From the NCBI RefSeq assembly GCF_946998255.1, contig NZ_CAMPYN010000012.1, positions 1 to 27,825 on the forward strand: a stretch of 27,825 nt of DNA, in the 5' to 3' direction. The notes below the pieces were generated by a model. It was not told where the DNA came from. It searched no databases and worked only from the letters and a program-made list of their open reading frames with translations. Of this stretch, positions 7,237 through 15,599 are shown one piece after another; positions within the stretch are counted from its first letter, which is position 1; the number at the start of each line of letters is the position of its first letter. This DNA is from an uncultured Helcococcus sp. (GTDB lineage: Bacteria; Bacillota; Clostridia; Tissierellales; Peptoniphilaceae). The translations under genes and the position numbers were made by a program.

Positions 7237-7665
7237 GTGAGAATAATTTTAGGATCTGATAAAGATGGTTTTGAATTAAAAGAATATATAAAGGAATATT
7301 TGATAAATAATGGATATGAAGTTGAAGATGTATCTGTGAATGCTAGTGAAAGTTTTGTAGAGTCTACAAAAGCTGTATCTAAGATTATCTTAGAAGATGA
7401 TAGCACTAGAGGAATCCTATTTGATGGAAAAGGCTCAGGTTCGTTTATAACAGCATGCAAAATTAAAGGTATTGTTGCAGCTCAAGTTTCTGAAGAAAGA
7501 TCTGCCTATATGACTAGAGAACATAATAATGCAAAAATCATAACTATGGGTCAAGACATTGTAGGAAAAGAGTTAGCAAAAAATATTGTAAAAAACTTTT
7601 TAGAGGCTGATTATGATGGTGGAAGACACCAAGTAAGAGTAGACATGTTAAATGCCATGTGCTAA
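7237..7665 (+). CDS. lacA: Galactose-6-phosphate isomerase subunit LacA
   Basis: LacA with LacB forms the heteromeric isomerase converting galactose 6-phosphate to tagatose 6-phosphate in the cytoplasm. The 142-aa length equals staphylococcal LacA, and the C-terminal segments KIKGIVAAQVSEERSAYMTR, EHNNAKIITMG and YDGGRHQVRVDMLNAMC are nearly the family consensus. It belongs to the RpiB/LacA/LacB fold. The start is GTG at 7237, 5 nt after AGAGGAGG (7224-7231). It is the first gene of the lac operon, 10 nt upstream of lacB, under the divergent LacR region. Confidence 0.96.
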   Translation: MRIILGSDKDGFELKEYIKEYLINNGYEVEDVSVNASESFVESTKAVSKIILEDDSTRGILFDGKGSGSFITACKIKGIVAAQVSEERSAYMTREHNNAKIITMGQDIVGKELAKNIVKNFLEADYDGGRHQVRVDMLNAMC

Positions 7666-7675
7666 AGGAGGAATG

Positions 7676-8185
7676 ATGAAAATAGCAATAGGATGTGACC
7701 ATATAGTTACAGATATTAAAAATAAAGTAGCAAAGTTTTTAGAAGATGAAGGATATGAAGTTTTAGATAAGGGTACTTACGATAATGAAAGAACTCATTA
7801 TCCAATCTATGGGAAAAGAGTTGGAGATTCCGTAGCTTCCGGAGAAGCGGACTTAGGAATAGTCATATGTGGTACAGGAGTAGGAATTACTAATTCGGTA
7901 AATAAAATCCCTGGAGTAAGATCAGCTTTAGTAAGAGATATAACTACTGCGGTACATTCTAAAGAAGAATTAAATTGTAACGTAATAGGCTTCGGTGGAA
8001 CTATAGCTGGACAATTCTTAATCCAAGACGCTTCTAAAGCTTTTATAGAAGCTGAATATAAGGAAACAGAAGAAAATAAAAAATTAATCGAAGAAATTGA
8101 TAAGTTAAATAAAGATGCAAAAAATAATAAAGATATATTTGATGAATATATTGAAAAGTGGAATCAAGGTGTCTATAAAGACTAA
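7676..8185 (+). CDS. lacB: Galactose-6-phosphate isomerase subunit LacB
   Basis: LacB is the second, catalytic-type subunit of galactose-6-phosphate isomerase. Motifs: MKIAIGCDHIVTD at the N-terminus, VICGTGVGITNSVNKIPG with the RpiB-type active-site Cys (CGTG), and VRDITTAVHSKEELNCNVIG. Two adjacent ATGs (7673, 7676) follow AAGGAGG (7665-7671). Spacing and the family start MKIA favour 7676 (169 aa; usual about 171). The next gene begins 17 nt downstream and is lacF. In the classical operon lacC (tagatose-6-phosphate kinase) and lacD (tagatose-1,6-bisphosphate aldolase) would be here; both are missing. Confidence 0.96.
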   Translation: MKIAIGCDHIVTDIKNKVAKFLEDEGYEVLDKGTYDNERTHYPIYGKRVGDSVASGEADLGIVICGTGVGITNSVNKIPGVRSALVRDITTAVHSKEELNCNVIGFGGTIAGQFLIQDASKAFIEAEYKETEENKKLIEEIDKLNKDAKNNKDIFDEYIEKWNQGVYKD

Positions 8186-8202
8186 ATAGGAAGGATGGTA
8201 TC

Positions 8203-8517
8203 ATGGATAGAAAAGAAATGGCAATGTTGGGTTTTGAAATAGTTGCTTATGCTGGAGATGCTAGATCAAAGTTGATGGAGGCTTTAAAATTAGCAAAATC
8301 TGGAAATTACGACGAGGCTGAAGATTTAATTGCTCAAGCTAATGAATATATACTAAAAGCGCATAATGCACAAACAGAATTATTAGTAAAAGAAGCATCT
8401 GAAGAAGATATAGAATTTAGTATAACTATGGTTCATGGGCAAGACCATTTGATGACAACAATATTATTAAAAGATTTAATGCAACATCTTTTAGAAATGT
8501 ATAGAAGAACTGAATAA
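8203..8517 (+). CDS. lacF: Lactose-specific PTS enzyme IIA (LacF)
   Basis: IIA of the lactose PTS passes phosphate from HPr to the IIB domain of LacE. It is 104 aa, all helical, trimeric in the family. Phosphorylated His78 and metal-binding Asp81 lie in VHGQDHLMTTILLKDL, at the same numbers as in lactococcal/staphylococcal enzyme. GFEIVAYAGDARSKLMEAL is the conserved first helix. It sits 15 nt before lacE. Compared with the second IIA of this window (14469-14777), HGQDHL rather than HAQDHL and the Asp-Ala-Arg-Ser context mark this as the lactose type. Confidence 0.97.
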   Translation: MDRKEMAMLGFEIVAYAGDARSKLMEALKLAKSGNYDEAEDLIAQANEYILKAHNAQTELLVKEASEEDIEFSITMVHGQDHLMTTILLKDLMQHLLEMYRRTE

Positions 8518-8532
8518 TATGGAGGGTATTTT

Positions 8533-10230
8533 ATGAATAAGTTAATTAATAGGATAGAAAAACTAAAACCTCTATTTGAAAAAATATCAAGAAATATTTA
8601 TTTAAGAGCCATAAGAGATGGATTTATTGCAGGAATGCCTGTAATCTTATTCTCATCAATATTTATATTGATAGCTTATGCACCTAATGCTTTTAAGTTT
8701 TATTGGCCTGAAGAAATAGAAGCTCTCTTAATGAAACCATATAATTATACTATGGGGATTTTAGCTCTATTAGTTGCAGGAACTACAGCTAAGTCATTAA
8801 CGGATTCTATGAATAGGACTTTAAAAGCTGAAAACCAAATAAATCCAATTTCCACTATGCTAGCATCTATATCAGGATTAATGTTGTTAGCTGCTGACCC
8901 TATAGAAAATGGATTTTCAAGTGGAATGTTGGGGACAAAAGGACTTTTAAGTGCATTTATAGCAGCATTCTTAATAGTAAATATTTATAAAATATTTATT
9001 AAAAACAATATAACAATAACTATGCCTAAGGAAGTTCCACCAAATATATCACAAGTATTTAAGGATATATTTGCTTTTTCAGCATCGATTATAGCTGTTT
9101 ATGCCTTAGACTTACTTGCTAGAAATCTGGGACAAGTAAATTTTGCCCAATCTGTATTAAACTTATTTGCTCCAATATTTACAGCGGCTGATGGATGGGT
9201 TGGAATTACACTTATATTTGGTGCTTATGCCTTCTTCTGGTTTGTGGGTATACATGGGCCTTCAATTGTTGAACCGGCAATAGCTGCTGTTATGTATGCA
9301 AATCTAGATACAAACCTAGAGTTATTTAAGTTAGGTCAACATGCAGACAAGTTAATCACACCTGGTACACAAATGTTTATAGTTACATTTGGAGGTACGG
9401 GAGCTACCTTTGTTGTTCCATTTATGTTTATGTGGTTAGCTAAGTCAAAAAGAAATAAGGCTATAGGTAAGGCTTCCGTAGTACCAACATTCTTCGGAGT
9501 TAATGAACCTATACTATTTGGGGGACCAATAGTGTTGAACCCAACTTTCTTTATACCATTTATACTAGCACCTATAGTTAACGTATGGATTTTCAAGTTT
9601 TTTGTTGACGTACTAAAGATGAACTCATTTTCTTTAGCCTTACCATGGACTACACCAGGACCATTAGGAATTATATTAGGTACTAACTTCGCAGTCTTAT
9701 CATTTTTACTTGCTGCAATAATAATCATTGTTGATGCTATAATTTATTATCCATTCATAAAGATTTACGATAAACAAATCCTAGAACAGGAATCAAATGG
9801 TGATGACAGCCAAGCTGATGAATTGGACAGAAAAGTAAAAGAAAACTTTGATACAAGCAAGTCGGATATGATAATAGCTGATAATTTAGGAAATGACAAT
9901 AAAAAGGTCCTAGATAAAGAGACTAATGTTTTAGTTATATGTGCTGGTGGTGGTACTAGTGGTTTATTAGCTAATGCATTAAATAAGGCAGCTGAAGAAT
10001 ATAATGAAACAGTTAGAGCAGATGCTGGGTCATATGGTGCCCATTATGATATTATGAAAAACTATGATTTAATAATATTAGCCCCACAAGTTGCATCAAA
10101 TTATGAAGATATAAAAGTTGATGCAGAAAAATTAGGTGTTAAAGTTGTTAAAACTGAAGGTGCGCAATATATAGGGTTGACAAGAGATGGTTTAGGATCA
10201 TTGAATTTCATTAAAGATCAATTATCATAA
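8533..10230 (+). CDS. lacE: Lactose-specific PTS enzyme IICB (LacE)
   Basis: LacE transports lactose across the membrane and phosphorylates it to lactose 6-phosphate. The 565-aa protein has an N-terminal IIC membrane domain (about 1-430; FVGIHGPSIVEPAIAAVMYA and FFGVNEPILFGGPIV are conserved IIC loops), a charged linker (about 430-462) and a C-terminal IIB domain (about 463-565). The phosphocysteine is Cys470 in VLVICAGGGTSG, and the segments YGAHYDIMKNYDLIILAPQV and VKVDAEKLG-like text match LacE. GGAGGG precedes the ATG. It is followed 10 nt later by lacG, completing the uptake-hydrolysis pair. Confidence 0.97.
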   Translation: MNKLINRIEKLKPLFEKISRNIYLRAIRDGFIAGMPVILFSSIFILIAYAPNAFKFYWPEEIEALLMKPYNYTMGILALLVAGTTAKSLTDSMNRTLKAENQINPISTMLASISGLMLLAADPIENGFSSGMLGTKGLLSAFIAAFLIVNIYKIFIKNNITITMPKEVPPNISQVFKDIFAFSASIIAVYALDLLARNLGQVNFAQSVLNLFAPIFTAADGWVGITLIFGAYAFFWFVGIHGPSIVEPAIAAVMYANLDTNLELFKLGQHADKLITPGTQMFIVTFGGTGATFVVPFMFMWLAKSKRNKAIGKASVVPTFFGVNEPILFGGPIVLNPTFFIPFILAPIVNVWIFKFFVDVLKMNSFSLALPWTTPGPLGIILGTNFAVLSFLLAAIIIIVDAIIYYPFIKIYDKQILEQESNGDDSQADELDRKVKENFDTSKSDMIIADNLGNDNKKVLDKETNVLVICAGGGTSGLLANALNKAAEEYNETVRADAGSYGAHYDIMKNYDLIILAPQVASNYEDIKVDAEKLGVKVVKTEGAQYIGLTRDGLGSLNFIKDQLS

Positions 10231-10240
10231 AGGAGGGATT

Positions 10241-11656
10241 TTGAAAAAATTACCTAAAGATTTTATTTATGGAGGAGCTACAGCTGCTTACCAAGCTGAA
10301 GGTGCAACCAAAGCAGATGGTAAGGGTAGAGTCGCCTGGGATACCTATTTAGAAGAAAATTACTGGTATACTGCAGAACCGGCAAGTGATTTTTATAACA
10401 GATATCCGGTAGACTTAAAATTAGCAGAAGAATTTGGTGTAAATGGAATAAGAATTTCAATAGCCTGGTCTAGAATATTTCCTGAAGGCTTTGGTCAAGT
10501 AAATCCTAAGGGGGTTGAATATTACCATAAACTTTTTGCGGAATGTTTAAAAAGAGGTGTAGAGCCTTTTGTAACCCTGCATCATTTTGATACACCAGAA
10601 GTTCTACATTCGAATGGTGACTTTTTAAATAGAGAAAATATTGAACATTTTGTAAATTATGCTAAGTTTTGCTTTGAAGAATTTTCAGAAGTAAACTACT
10701 GGACAACCTTCAATGAAATAGGTCCTATCGGTGATGGTCAATATTTAGTTGGGAAATTCCCTCCAGGTATTCAATATGATTTGCTTAAAGTTTTCCAATC
10801 CCACCACAATATGTTGGTAGCTCATGCTAAAGCTATAAATGCTTTTAGGCAAGCAAAGCATAAGGGGGAAATAGGTATAGTCCATGCCTTACCAACAAAA
10901 TATCCTTTAGACCCAAACAATCCTGCTGACGTAAGAGCGGCTGAACTAGAAGATATCATTCATAATAAATTTATCTTAGATGCTACTTACTTAGGTAGAT
11001 ATTCTGAAGAAACTATGCAAGGTCTTCAAGATATTTTGAAAGATGATTTAGAAAAACTAGATTTACGAGATGAAGATTTTGTAGAGTTAGATAGAGCAAA
11101 AGATGAAAATGACTTTCTTGGAATTAATTATTATATGAGTGATTGGATGAGAGAGTACAAGGGTGATGTAACTGAAATTACTCATAACTCAAAAGGTGAC
11201 AAAGGAAAGTCAGTCTACAAGATTAAGGGTGTAGGTGAAAGAGAATTTGATGTAGATGTACCTAGAACCGACTGGGATTGGATGATCTATCCTAAAGGAC
11301 TATATGATCAAATTATGAGGGTCATTAAAGACTACCCAAACTATAAAAAGATCTATATTACAGAAAATGGTTTAGGCTACAAAGACAAATTCGAAGATAA
11401 TACAGTATATGATGATGAAAGAATTGATTATATAAAACAACACCTATTAACTATAGCTGACGCTATAGATGATGGTGCCAATGTTAAAGGTTACTTCCTC
11501 TGGTCTCTAATGGATGTGTTTTCTTGGTCAAATGGATATGAGAAAAGATATGGTCTATTTTATGTTGATTTTGAAACACAAGAAAGATATCCAAAGAAGA
11601 GTGCTTATTGGTATAAGAAACTAAGTGATAGTGAAGGAGCTATTCTTTTTGAATAA
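10241..11656 (+). CDS. lacG: 6-phospho-beta-galactosidase (GH1), LacG
   Basis: LacG hydrolyses lactose 6-phosphate to glucose and galactose 6-phosphate, the latter feeding LacAB. It starts at TTG 10241 right after AGGAGGG; no ATG fits. Of 471 aa, acid/base Glu159 is in WTTFNEIGP and nucleophile Glu375 in IYITENGLGY. The phosphate pocket has Ser428, Lys435 and Tyr437 in FSWSNGYEKRYG, and Trp429, the residue that marks 6-phospho-beta-galactosidases against 6-phospho-beta-glucosidases. Long stretches (HNKFILDATYLGRYSEETM, PRTDWDWMIYPKGLYDQIMR) match staphylococcal/lactococcal LacG as I recall it. It is the last gene of the operon, ending at a strong terminator. Confidence 0.97.
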   Translation: MKKLPKDFIYGGATAAYQAEGATKADGKGRVAWDTYLEENYWYTAEPASDFYNRYPVDLKLAEEFGVNGIRISIAWSRIFPEGFGQVNPKGVEYYHKLFAECLKRGVEPFVTLHHFDTPEVLHSNGDFLNRENIEHFVNYAKFCFEEFSEVNYWTTFNEIGPIGDGQYLVGKFPPGIQYDLLKVFQSHHNMLVAHAKAINAFRQAKHKGEIGIVHALPTKYPLDPNNPADVRAAELEDIIHNKFILDATYLGRYSEETMQGLQDILKDDLEKLDLRDEDFVELDRAKDENDFLGINYYMSDWMREYKGDVTEITHNSKGDKGKSVYKIKGVGEREFDVDVPRTDWDWMIYPKGLYDQIMRVIKDYPNYKKIYITENGLGYKDKFEDNTVYDDERIDYIKQHLLTIADAIDDGANVKGYFLWSLMDVFSWSNGYEKRYGLFYVDFETQERYPKKSAYWYKKLSDSEGAILFE

Positions 11657-11666
11657 ATAAAAGAAG

Positions 11667-11699
11667 CTGATACAAGAATTTACCTTGTATCAGTTTTTT
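11667..11699 (+). terminator. Terminator after lacG
   Basis: CTGATACAAG (11667-11676) pairs perfectly with CTTGTATCAG (11684-11693), then T6. A possible promoter for the next gene is embedded here (TTGTAT 11685-11690, 18 nt, TATACT 11709-11714). Confidence 0.95.
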
Positions 11700-11742
11700 G
11701 TTTTATAGTATACTTATATTAATGATTAATTTGAGGTGATGT

Positions 11743-12405
11743 ATGAAAGTAAATCAGATAAAGACCAAAAATGAACAAAATATCAAGTATATTATTATTT
11801 CTGTATTAGCTTTAGTGCTGTTAGCTCTCGGTGCTGCTATGCAAGTAAAATCTGCAGTAGGATTAAGTCCATGGGATGCTTTGACAGCAACTATTTCTGA
11901 ATTGACCGGCTTAAAATTTGGTACAGCTTCCATGGTTTCCAACTTTTTAATGATTGCCTTACAATTATTAATATTAAGAAGACATTTTAAGTTAAGTTAC
12001 TGGACCCAAGTTCCAATAGTACTTGGCTTTGGCTATGTAGTAAATTTCTTCCTATATGAAGTATTACAATTTGATTTAAACCAGTATTGGTTTAGGCTAA
12101 TCTTCTTTGTTGTAGGTAATAACTTGGCGGCTTTGGCAAACTCATTTTTAGTAACTATAGATACCATAATAATGCCACCAGAAGGATTTTCATCAGCTGT
12201 TTCTAAGGTAAGTAATTTTGAATTTACAAAAGTGAGATTTTCATTAGATCTTGCTTCTGTAGCCTTTTGTTTGTTGTCTACCTTGCTGATGTCAACAACA
12301 TTACAAATAAGAGAAGGTACAATAATGGGCATAATTATATATAATTTGTCATTGAGATTATATATAAAATTGTTAGGACCTAGACTAAAGAAAATAAAAG
12401 AATAA
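11743..12405 (+). CDS. YczE/YyaS-like integral membrane protein
   Basis: This 220-aa protein has about five hydrophobic helices beginning at residue 16. It carries the pattern of the YczE group (COG2364-type): AAMQVKSAVGLSPWDALTAT followed by LTGLKFGTASMVSNF, and a C-terminal IREGTIMGIIIYNLSLRLYIKLLGP. The group is widespread in Firmicutes and has no settled biochemical role. The start ATG follows GAGGTGATG. It lies 13 nt before the LicR-type regulator gene, so the two are probably cotranscribed. A diverged paralogue (21550-22188) sits near the other end of the next operon, also directly after a phospho-glycosidase gene. Confidence 0.85.
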   Translation: MKVNQIKTKNEQNIKYIIISVLALVLLALGAAMQVKSAVGLSPWDALTATISELTGLKFGTASMVSNFLMIALQLLILRRHFKLSYWTQVPIVLGFGYVVNFFLYEVLQFDLNQYWFRLIFFVVGNNLAALANSFLVTIDTIIMPPEGFSSAVSKVSNFEFTKVRFSLDLASVAFCLLSTLLMSTTLQIREGTIMGIIIYNLSLRLYIKLLGPRLKKIKE

Positions 12406-12418
12406 TTAGGGAGGATAT

Positions 12419-14329
12419 ATGATTCAAAGACAAAAAAATATACTTCTTGATTTAAGACATTGTGAGATGACCATATATGAAATTAGTTCAAAGCAAGATG
12501 TTACTGAAAGAACTATTAGAAATGATTTAAAGGCTCTAAATAAAACTCTTGAAAAATACGATTCAGAGATTATAAAGGATGAATCTGGGAAATATAAGTT
12601 AAAAATAAGTGATAATAATAAATTCGATGATTTTGAACAAAAAGAGTTACTGAATTTTGAATTTGATTATTCAGAGCCTGATAATAGGGCTACATACATA
12701 GCCTTAAGATTGTTGTTTGCGGATGAATATATTAAATTAGAAGAGTTAATGGATGAAATGTATGTCTCTAGATCTTCTATTCAAAACGATATGAAGGAAG
12801 TTAGAAAAATCTTATATGATAATGATTTAGATATAGAAACTAAACCTAACTATGGTATTAAAATTGTAGGTAGTGAAAAAAATATAAGAAATACAATATC
12901 TTCATATATCAATGATATAAATAGTAATTCATATTTAGATTTAAACACTGAAATTGACTTTATGTTTGATAAGAAAGATATAAAATCTATAAATGATATA
13001 ATCATTAAAAATATTAATTCATCGGATATTAAGCTTTCAGATATTGCCCTAAATAACTTGGTAGTCCATATAGCTATCGCTATAAAAAGGATAAAGATTA
13101 ATAAGTATTTCAAGAGAAAAATAGAATCTGATATATCAAACACTTATGAATTCTCAATTGCTAATAAAATAGTAAAGGGAATAGAAGATGAGTTTGATAT
13201 AGAGTTTCCAATAGATGAAGTATACTATATTACCATGCACCTAATGGGAACCAAACTTATATTAAAAGAAGATAGTAGTAATCTAACTAACCAAGACCAG
13301 GAAGTTATACAGTTAGCTAAAGACATAATTGACCAGGTTGACTCTAAGATACAATATAATATAAAAAATGATAATGAATTATTGTCTTCAATCATACTTC
13401 ATCTAAAACCTGCTATTTATAGACATAAAAACAATATGAATATCAGGAATCCTTTATTGTCATCTATAAAGTTAAACTATCCATTTGCCTATGAAGCATC
13501 AATTATAGCTTCGGATGTTGTAGAAAGAAGGTTAGGAATAAAATTTGGAGAAGATGAGTTAGGCTACTTAGCAATCCATCTAGGAGCTGCAATAGAAAGA
13601 GCGAAAATAAATAAAGGGCCAATAAAAACTCTTTTAGTATGTACTACAGGAGTTGGTAGTTCCAAGCTCTTAAAATACAAGTTAGAAAATAAATTTTTAA
13701 ACCTTTTAGATATTTTTTCTACTACAGAATTATATAACGCTCAAAAAGTTATTGAAGAAGAAAAAGTTGACCTGATTATAAGCACCGTTCCTTTTACTAA
13801 TGAAGCAAACATACCTAGCATATATATAAATGATATACTAGGAAATTCAAATTTTGATGAAATCCAAGACTTTATTGATAAATATAATAATAGCTCTAAA
13901 TTTAAATTTTTAGAGATAGAAGATATCTATATTGATAAAGATTTTGAAACAAAAGAACAAGCAATTAAATTTTTAACTGACCAAGCAGTCGAAAGAGGTA
14001 AGGCTCCAGAAAATATATATGATAGTGTAATGGAGAGAGAAAATATAGCAACTACAAGTTTTGGTAATTATGTTGCTATCCCACATCCGATAGATTTAAT
14101 TACAGATGAAACTTTTATATCCATTGCTACCCTGAAAGAAGGAATAGAATGGGCAGATAAAACTGTTAAACTAGTTATATTACTATGCGTTACTAAAGAT
14201 AACAATGAAACCTTTGAAGATATGTATAAAATATTACTAGACATAATTGATAGTGAAGAAAAAGTAAAGCAAATAATAAAAGCTAATAGTAGGAAAACAA
14301 TTTATAATATTATAAACAATGGAAGATAG
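12419..14329 (+). CDS. LicR-type PTS-regulated transcription regulator (HTH-HTH-PRD-PRD-IIB-IIA)
   Basis: This 636-aa multidomain activator most likely controls the following lic/cel operon. It has an N-terminal HTH (about 1-60, VTERTIRNDLKAL), a Mga-type second HTH (about 85-165, YVSRSSIQNDMKEVRKIL), PRD1 with His217 and His274, PRD2 with His328 and His387, a IIB-like domain with Cys408 (LLVCTTGVGSS), and a IIA (fructose/mannitol-type) domain with His556 (VAIPHPIDL). All expected phosphorylation residues are present, so it should integrate HPr and sugar-specific EII signals. It is often annotated as a BglG-family antiterminator, but it lacks an RNA-binding CAT domain and has DNA-binding domains instead. 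A terminator overlaps its stop codon and isolates it from the operon it precedes. Confidence 0.92.
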   Translation: MIQRQKNILLDLRHCEMTIYEISSKQDVTERTIRNDLKALNKTLEKYDSEIIKDESGKYKLKISDNNKFDDFEQKELLNFEFDYSEPDNRATYIALRLLFADEYIKLEELMDEMYVSRSSIQNDMKEVRKILYDNDLDIETKPNYGIKIVGSEKNIRNTISSYINDINSNSYLDLNTEIDFMFDKKDIKSINDIIIKNINSSDIKLSDIALNNLVVHIAIAIKRIKINKYFKRKIESDISNTYEFSIANKIVKGIEDEFDIEFPIDEVYYITMHLMGTKLILKEDSSNLTNQDQEVIQLAKDIIDQVDSKIQYNIKNDNELLSSIILHLKPAIYRHKNNMNIRNPLLSSIKLNYPFAYEASIIASDVVERRLGIKFGEDELGYLAIHLGAAIERAKINKGPIKTLLVCTTGVGSSKLLKYKLENKFLNLLDIFSTTELYNAQKVIEEEKVDLIISTVPFTNEANIPSIYINDILGNSNFDEIQDFIDKYNNSSKFKFLEIEDIYIDKDFETKEQAIKFLTDQAVERGKAPENIYDSVMERENIATTSFGNYVAIPHPIDLITDETFISIATLKEGIEWADKTVKLVILLCVTKDNNETFEDMYKILLDIIDSEEKVKQIIKANSRKTIYNIINNGR

Positions 14330-14357
14330 CCTTTTTACTAGCTATCTTCTTTTTTTA
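14322..14357 (+). terminator. Terminator overlapping the end of the LicR-type gene
   Basis: GAAGATAGC (14322-14330) pairs perfectly with GCTATCTTC (14341-14349), loop CTTTTTACTA, then a T run. The stop codon TAG (14327-14329) is inside the left arm. Confidence 0.92.
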
Positions 14358-14364
14358 TATTCAT

Positions 14365-14430
14365 AGATAGACGTTTTCACAAGTTTTGGAAAAAAATTGC
14401 GTTAATAAATTTTGAAATTGATACTATAAT
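14365..14430 (+). promoter_or_regulatory. Promoter region of the lic/cel operon with a cre-like site
   Basis: TATAAT (14425-14430) is a consensus -10; at 17 nt upstream lies TTAATA (14402-14407), a weak -35, fitting an activator-dependent promoter. GATAGACGTTTTCAC (14367-14380 region) has a perfect right half of a catabolite-responsive element (CGTTTTCA) and a poor left half. The LicR-type regulator encoded just upstream is the likely activator; its binding site cannot be assigned by eye. Confidence 0.5.
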
Positions 14431-14468
14431 AAATTTATAACAAATAATAACAAATAAAGGAGGCGTAC

Positions 14469-14777
14469 ATGGCTAATAATATGGAAGAGATCATTATGGG
14501 ATTAATAGTTCACTCCGGAAATGCTAGATCAACTTCTATGGAGGCAATCGCTGAAGCTAAAAAAGGAAACTTTGAAAAAGCTGATCAGCTAATTGAACAA
14601 GCTAACAATGAATTTTTAGAAGCACATGCTGTCCAAACAGGTATGATTCAAAAAGAAATAAATGGAGAAAAAACTCCCTTATCATTATTGATGGTTCACG
14701 CACAAGACCATTTAATGAATGCGTTGACAGTTAAAGACCTAGCTGAAGAATTTATAGACTTATATAAAAATAAATAA
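14469..14777 (+). CDS. PTS lactose/cellobiose-family enzyme IIA (cellobiose type)
   Basis: This 102-aa IIA protein (LicA/CelC/ChbA type) transfers phosphate from HPr to the IIB encoded next. His77 and Asp80 are in MVHAQDHLMNALTVKDLAEE, and SGNARSTSMEAI is the conserved helix near the N-terminus. AAAGGAGGCG precedes the ATG. It is the first gene of the operon. As the only IIA here, it must serve both IIC permeases of the operon unless a partner exists elsewhere. Confidence 0.95.
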   Translation: MANNMEEIIMGLIVHSGNARSTSMEAIAEAKKGNFEKADQLIEQANNEFLEAHAVQTGMIQKEINGEKTPLSLLMVHAQDHLMNALTVKDLAEEFIDLYKNK

Positions 14778-14836
14778 CAAGCGCAAAATAAAAAATAGGA
14801 AAAATAAAATAAAAATATAAAGAAAGGATTATAAAA

Positions 14837-15163
14837 ATGAAAAACGCAATTATAATGTGTGCTGCAGGTATGTCAAGCTCACTAATGGCAAAGAAAACAA
14901 CACAATACTTAAAGGAGAAAGGATATGATATACAGGTTGATGCAACCATAGCAGCAACTGGTCAAAAATTGATACAAGATCAAAAATACGACCTATACCT
15001 AATCAGTCCACAAGCTAAAATGTATTTTGAAAAATTAAAGGTAATAGCTGACAAGGCAGACAGACCAATTACAATTATTCCAATGCAAGCATATGCACCA
15101 ATTCCTATGGGAATAGAAAAATTAGCAAATATTATCTTAGAATACAACGATGAAGAAAAGTAA
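14837..15163 (+). CDS. PTS cellobiose-family enzyme IIB
   Basis: The 108-aa IIB protein (LicB/CelA/ChbB type) carries the phosphocysteine Cys8 in IIMCAAGMSSSLMAKK and the fold segments YDLYLISPQAKMYFEKLK and MQAYAPIPMGIEKLANIIL. It receives phosphate from IIA and phosphorylates the sugar bound by IIC. Its last 14 nt overlap the start of the next gene, the small membrane protein, implying translational coupling. Confidence 0.95.
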   Translation: MKNAIIMCAAGMSSSLMAKKTTQYLKEKGYDIQVDATIAATGQKLIQDQKYDLYLISPQAKMYFEKLKVIADKADRPITIIPMQAYAPIPMGIEKLANIILEYNDEEK

Positions 15164-15590
15164 ACAACAAAAAGAGTTTGAAAAACAAAGATACGAATTA
15201 GGATTAAAGTACGCTAAATCAACCTTCATAAGGTATATGACAGCAGTATTTTTTGTTATAGCAATTTACTGGTTTTATCTATCTTTAACTGTAAGTAGAC
15301 TAGTTACCTTGATACCAACATTTTATTTGATCTTATATGTAATATGTTCGGTAGACCAATACAGGACCTTACACGTTAAAGATGAAGGATTTAAAAAGAC
15401 AGAAAATGTTATGAAGCTAACTTTAATAACTAATATTATCTTGATTATTATAAGCCTTTTTGATTTTAGGTTAATATTTGGATATTTTGCTAATGCAATA
15501 ATTCCTATATCAGTTTTATCAATAGGTATTTTAATCAAATACTTAATTATAAGAAAAATAAATAAATTAAAAAACTATAAAAAACTATAA
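15150..15590 (+). CDS. Unrecognised four-helix membrane protein embedded in the PTS operon
   Basis: This 146-aa protein starts inside the 3' end of the IIB gene (14-nt overlap, ATG at 15150) and stops 9 nt before the IIC gene, so it is firmly part of the operon. It begins with a charged, soluble N-terminus (KKSKQQKEFEKQRYELGLKY) followed by four predicted membrane helices at about 29-48, 50-67, 88-105 and 107-134, and a Lys-rich tail. The loop SVDQYRTLHVKDEGF between helices 2 and 3 should be cytoplasmic by the positive-inside rule. I do not recognise the family. The usual gene in this place in cellobiose operons, if any, is a soluble DUF3284-type protein, which this is not. Location suggests a role with the permease, but that is inference. 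Confidence 0.8.
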   Translation: MKKSKQQKEFEKQRYELGLKYAKSTFIRYMTAVFFVIAIYWFYLSLTVSRLVTLIPTFYLILYVICSVDQYRTLHVKDEGFKKTENVMKLTLITNIILIIISLFDFRLIFGYFANAIIPISVLSIGILIKYLIIRKINKLKNYKKL

Positions 15591-15599
15591 GGAGGACAT

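Noticed and set aside
7652..7675. Longer LacB with an N-terminal extension overlapping lacA
   Set aside because: The added residues are not LacB-like, and the ribosome site points to the ATG at 7676.
12419..14329. Calling the LicR-type regulator an antiterminator with an RNA target
   Set aside because: It has two DNA-binding HTH domains and IIB/IIA domains but no CAT RNA-binding domain, and no RAT-like element was found before the operon it precedes.
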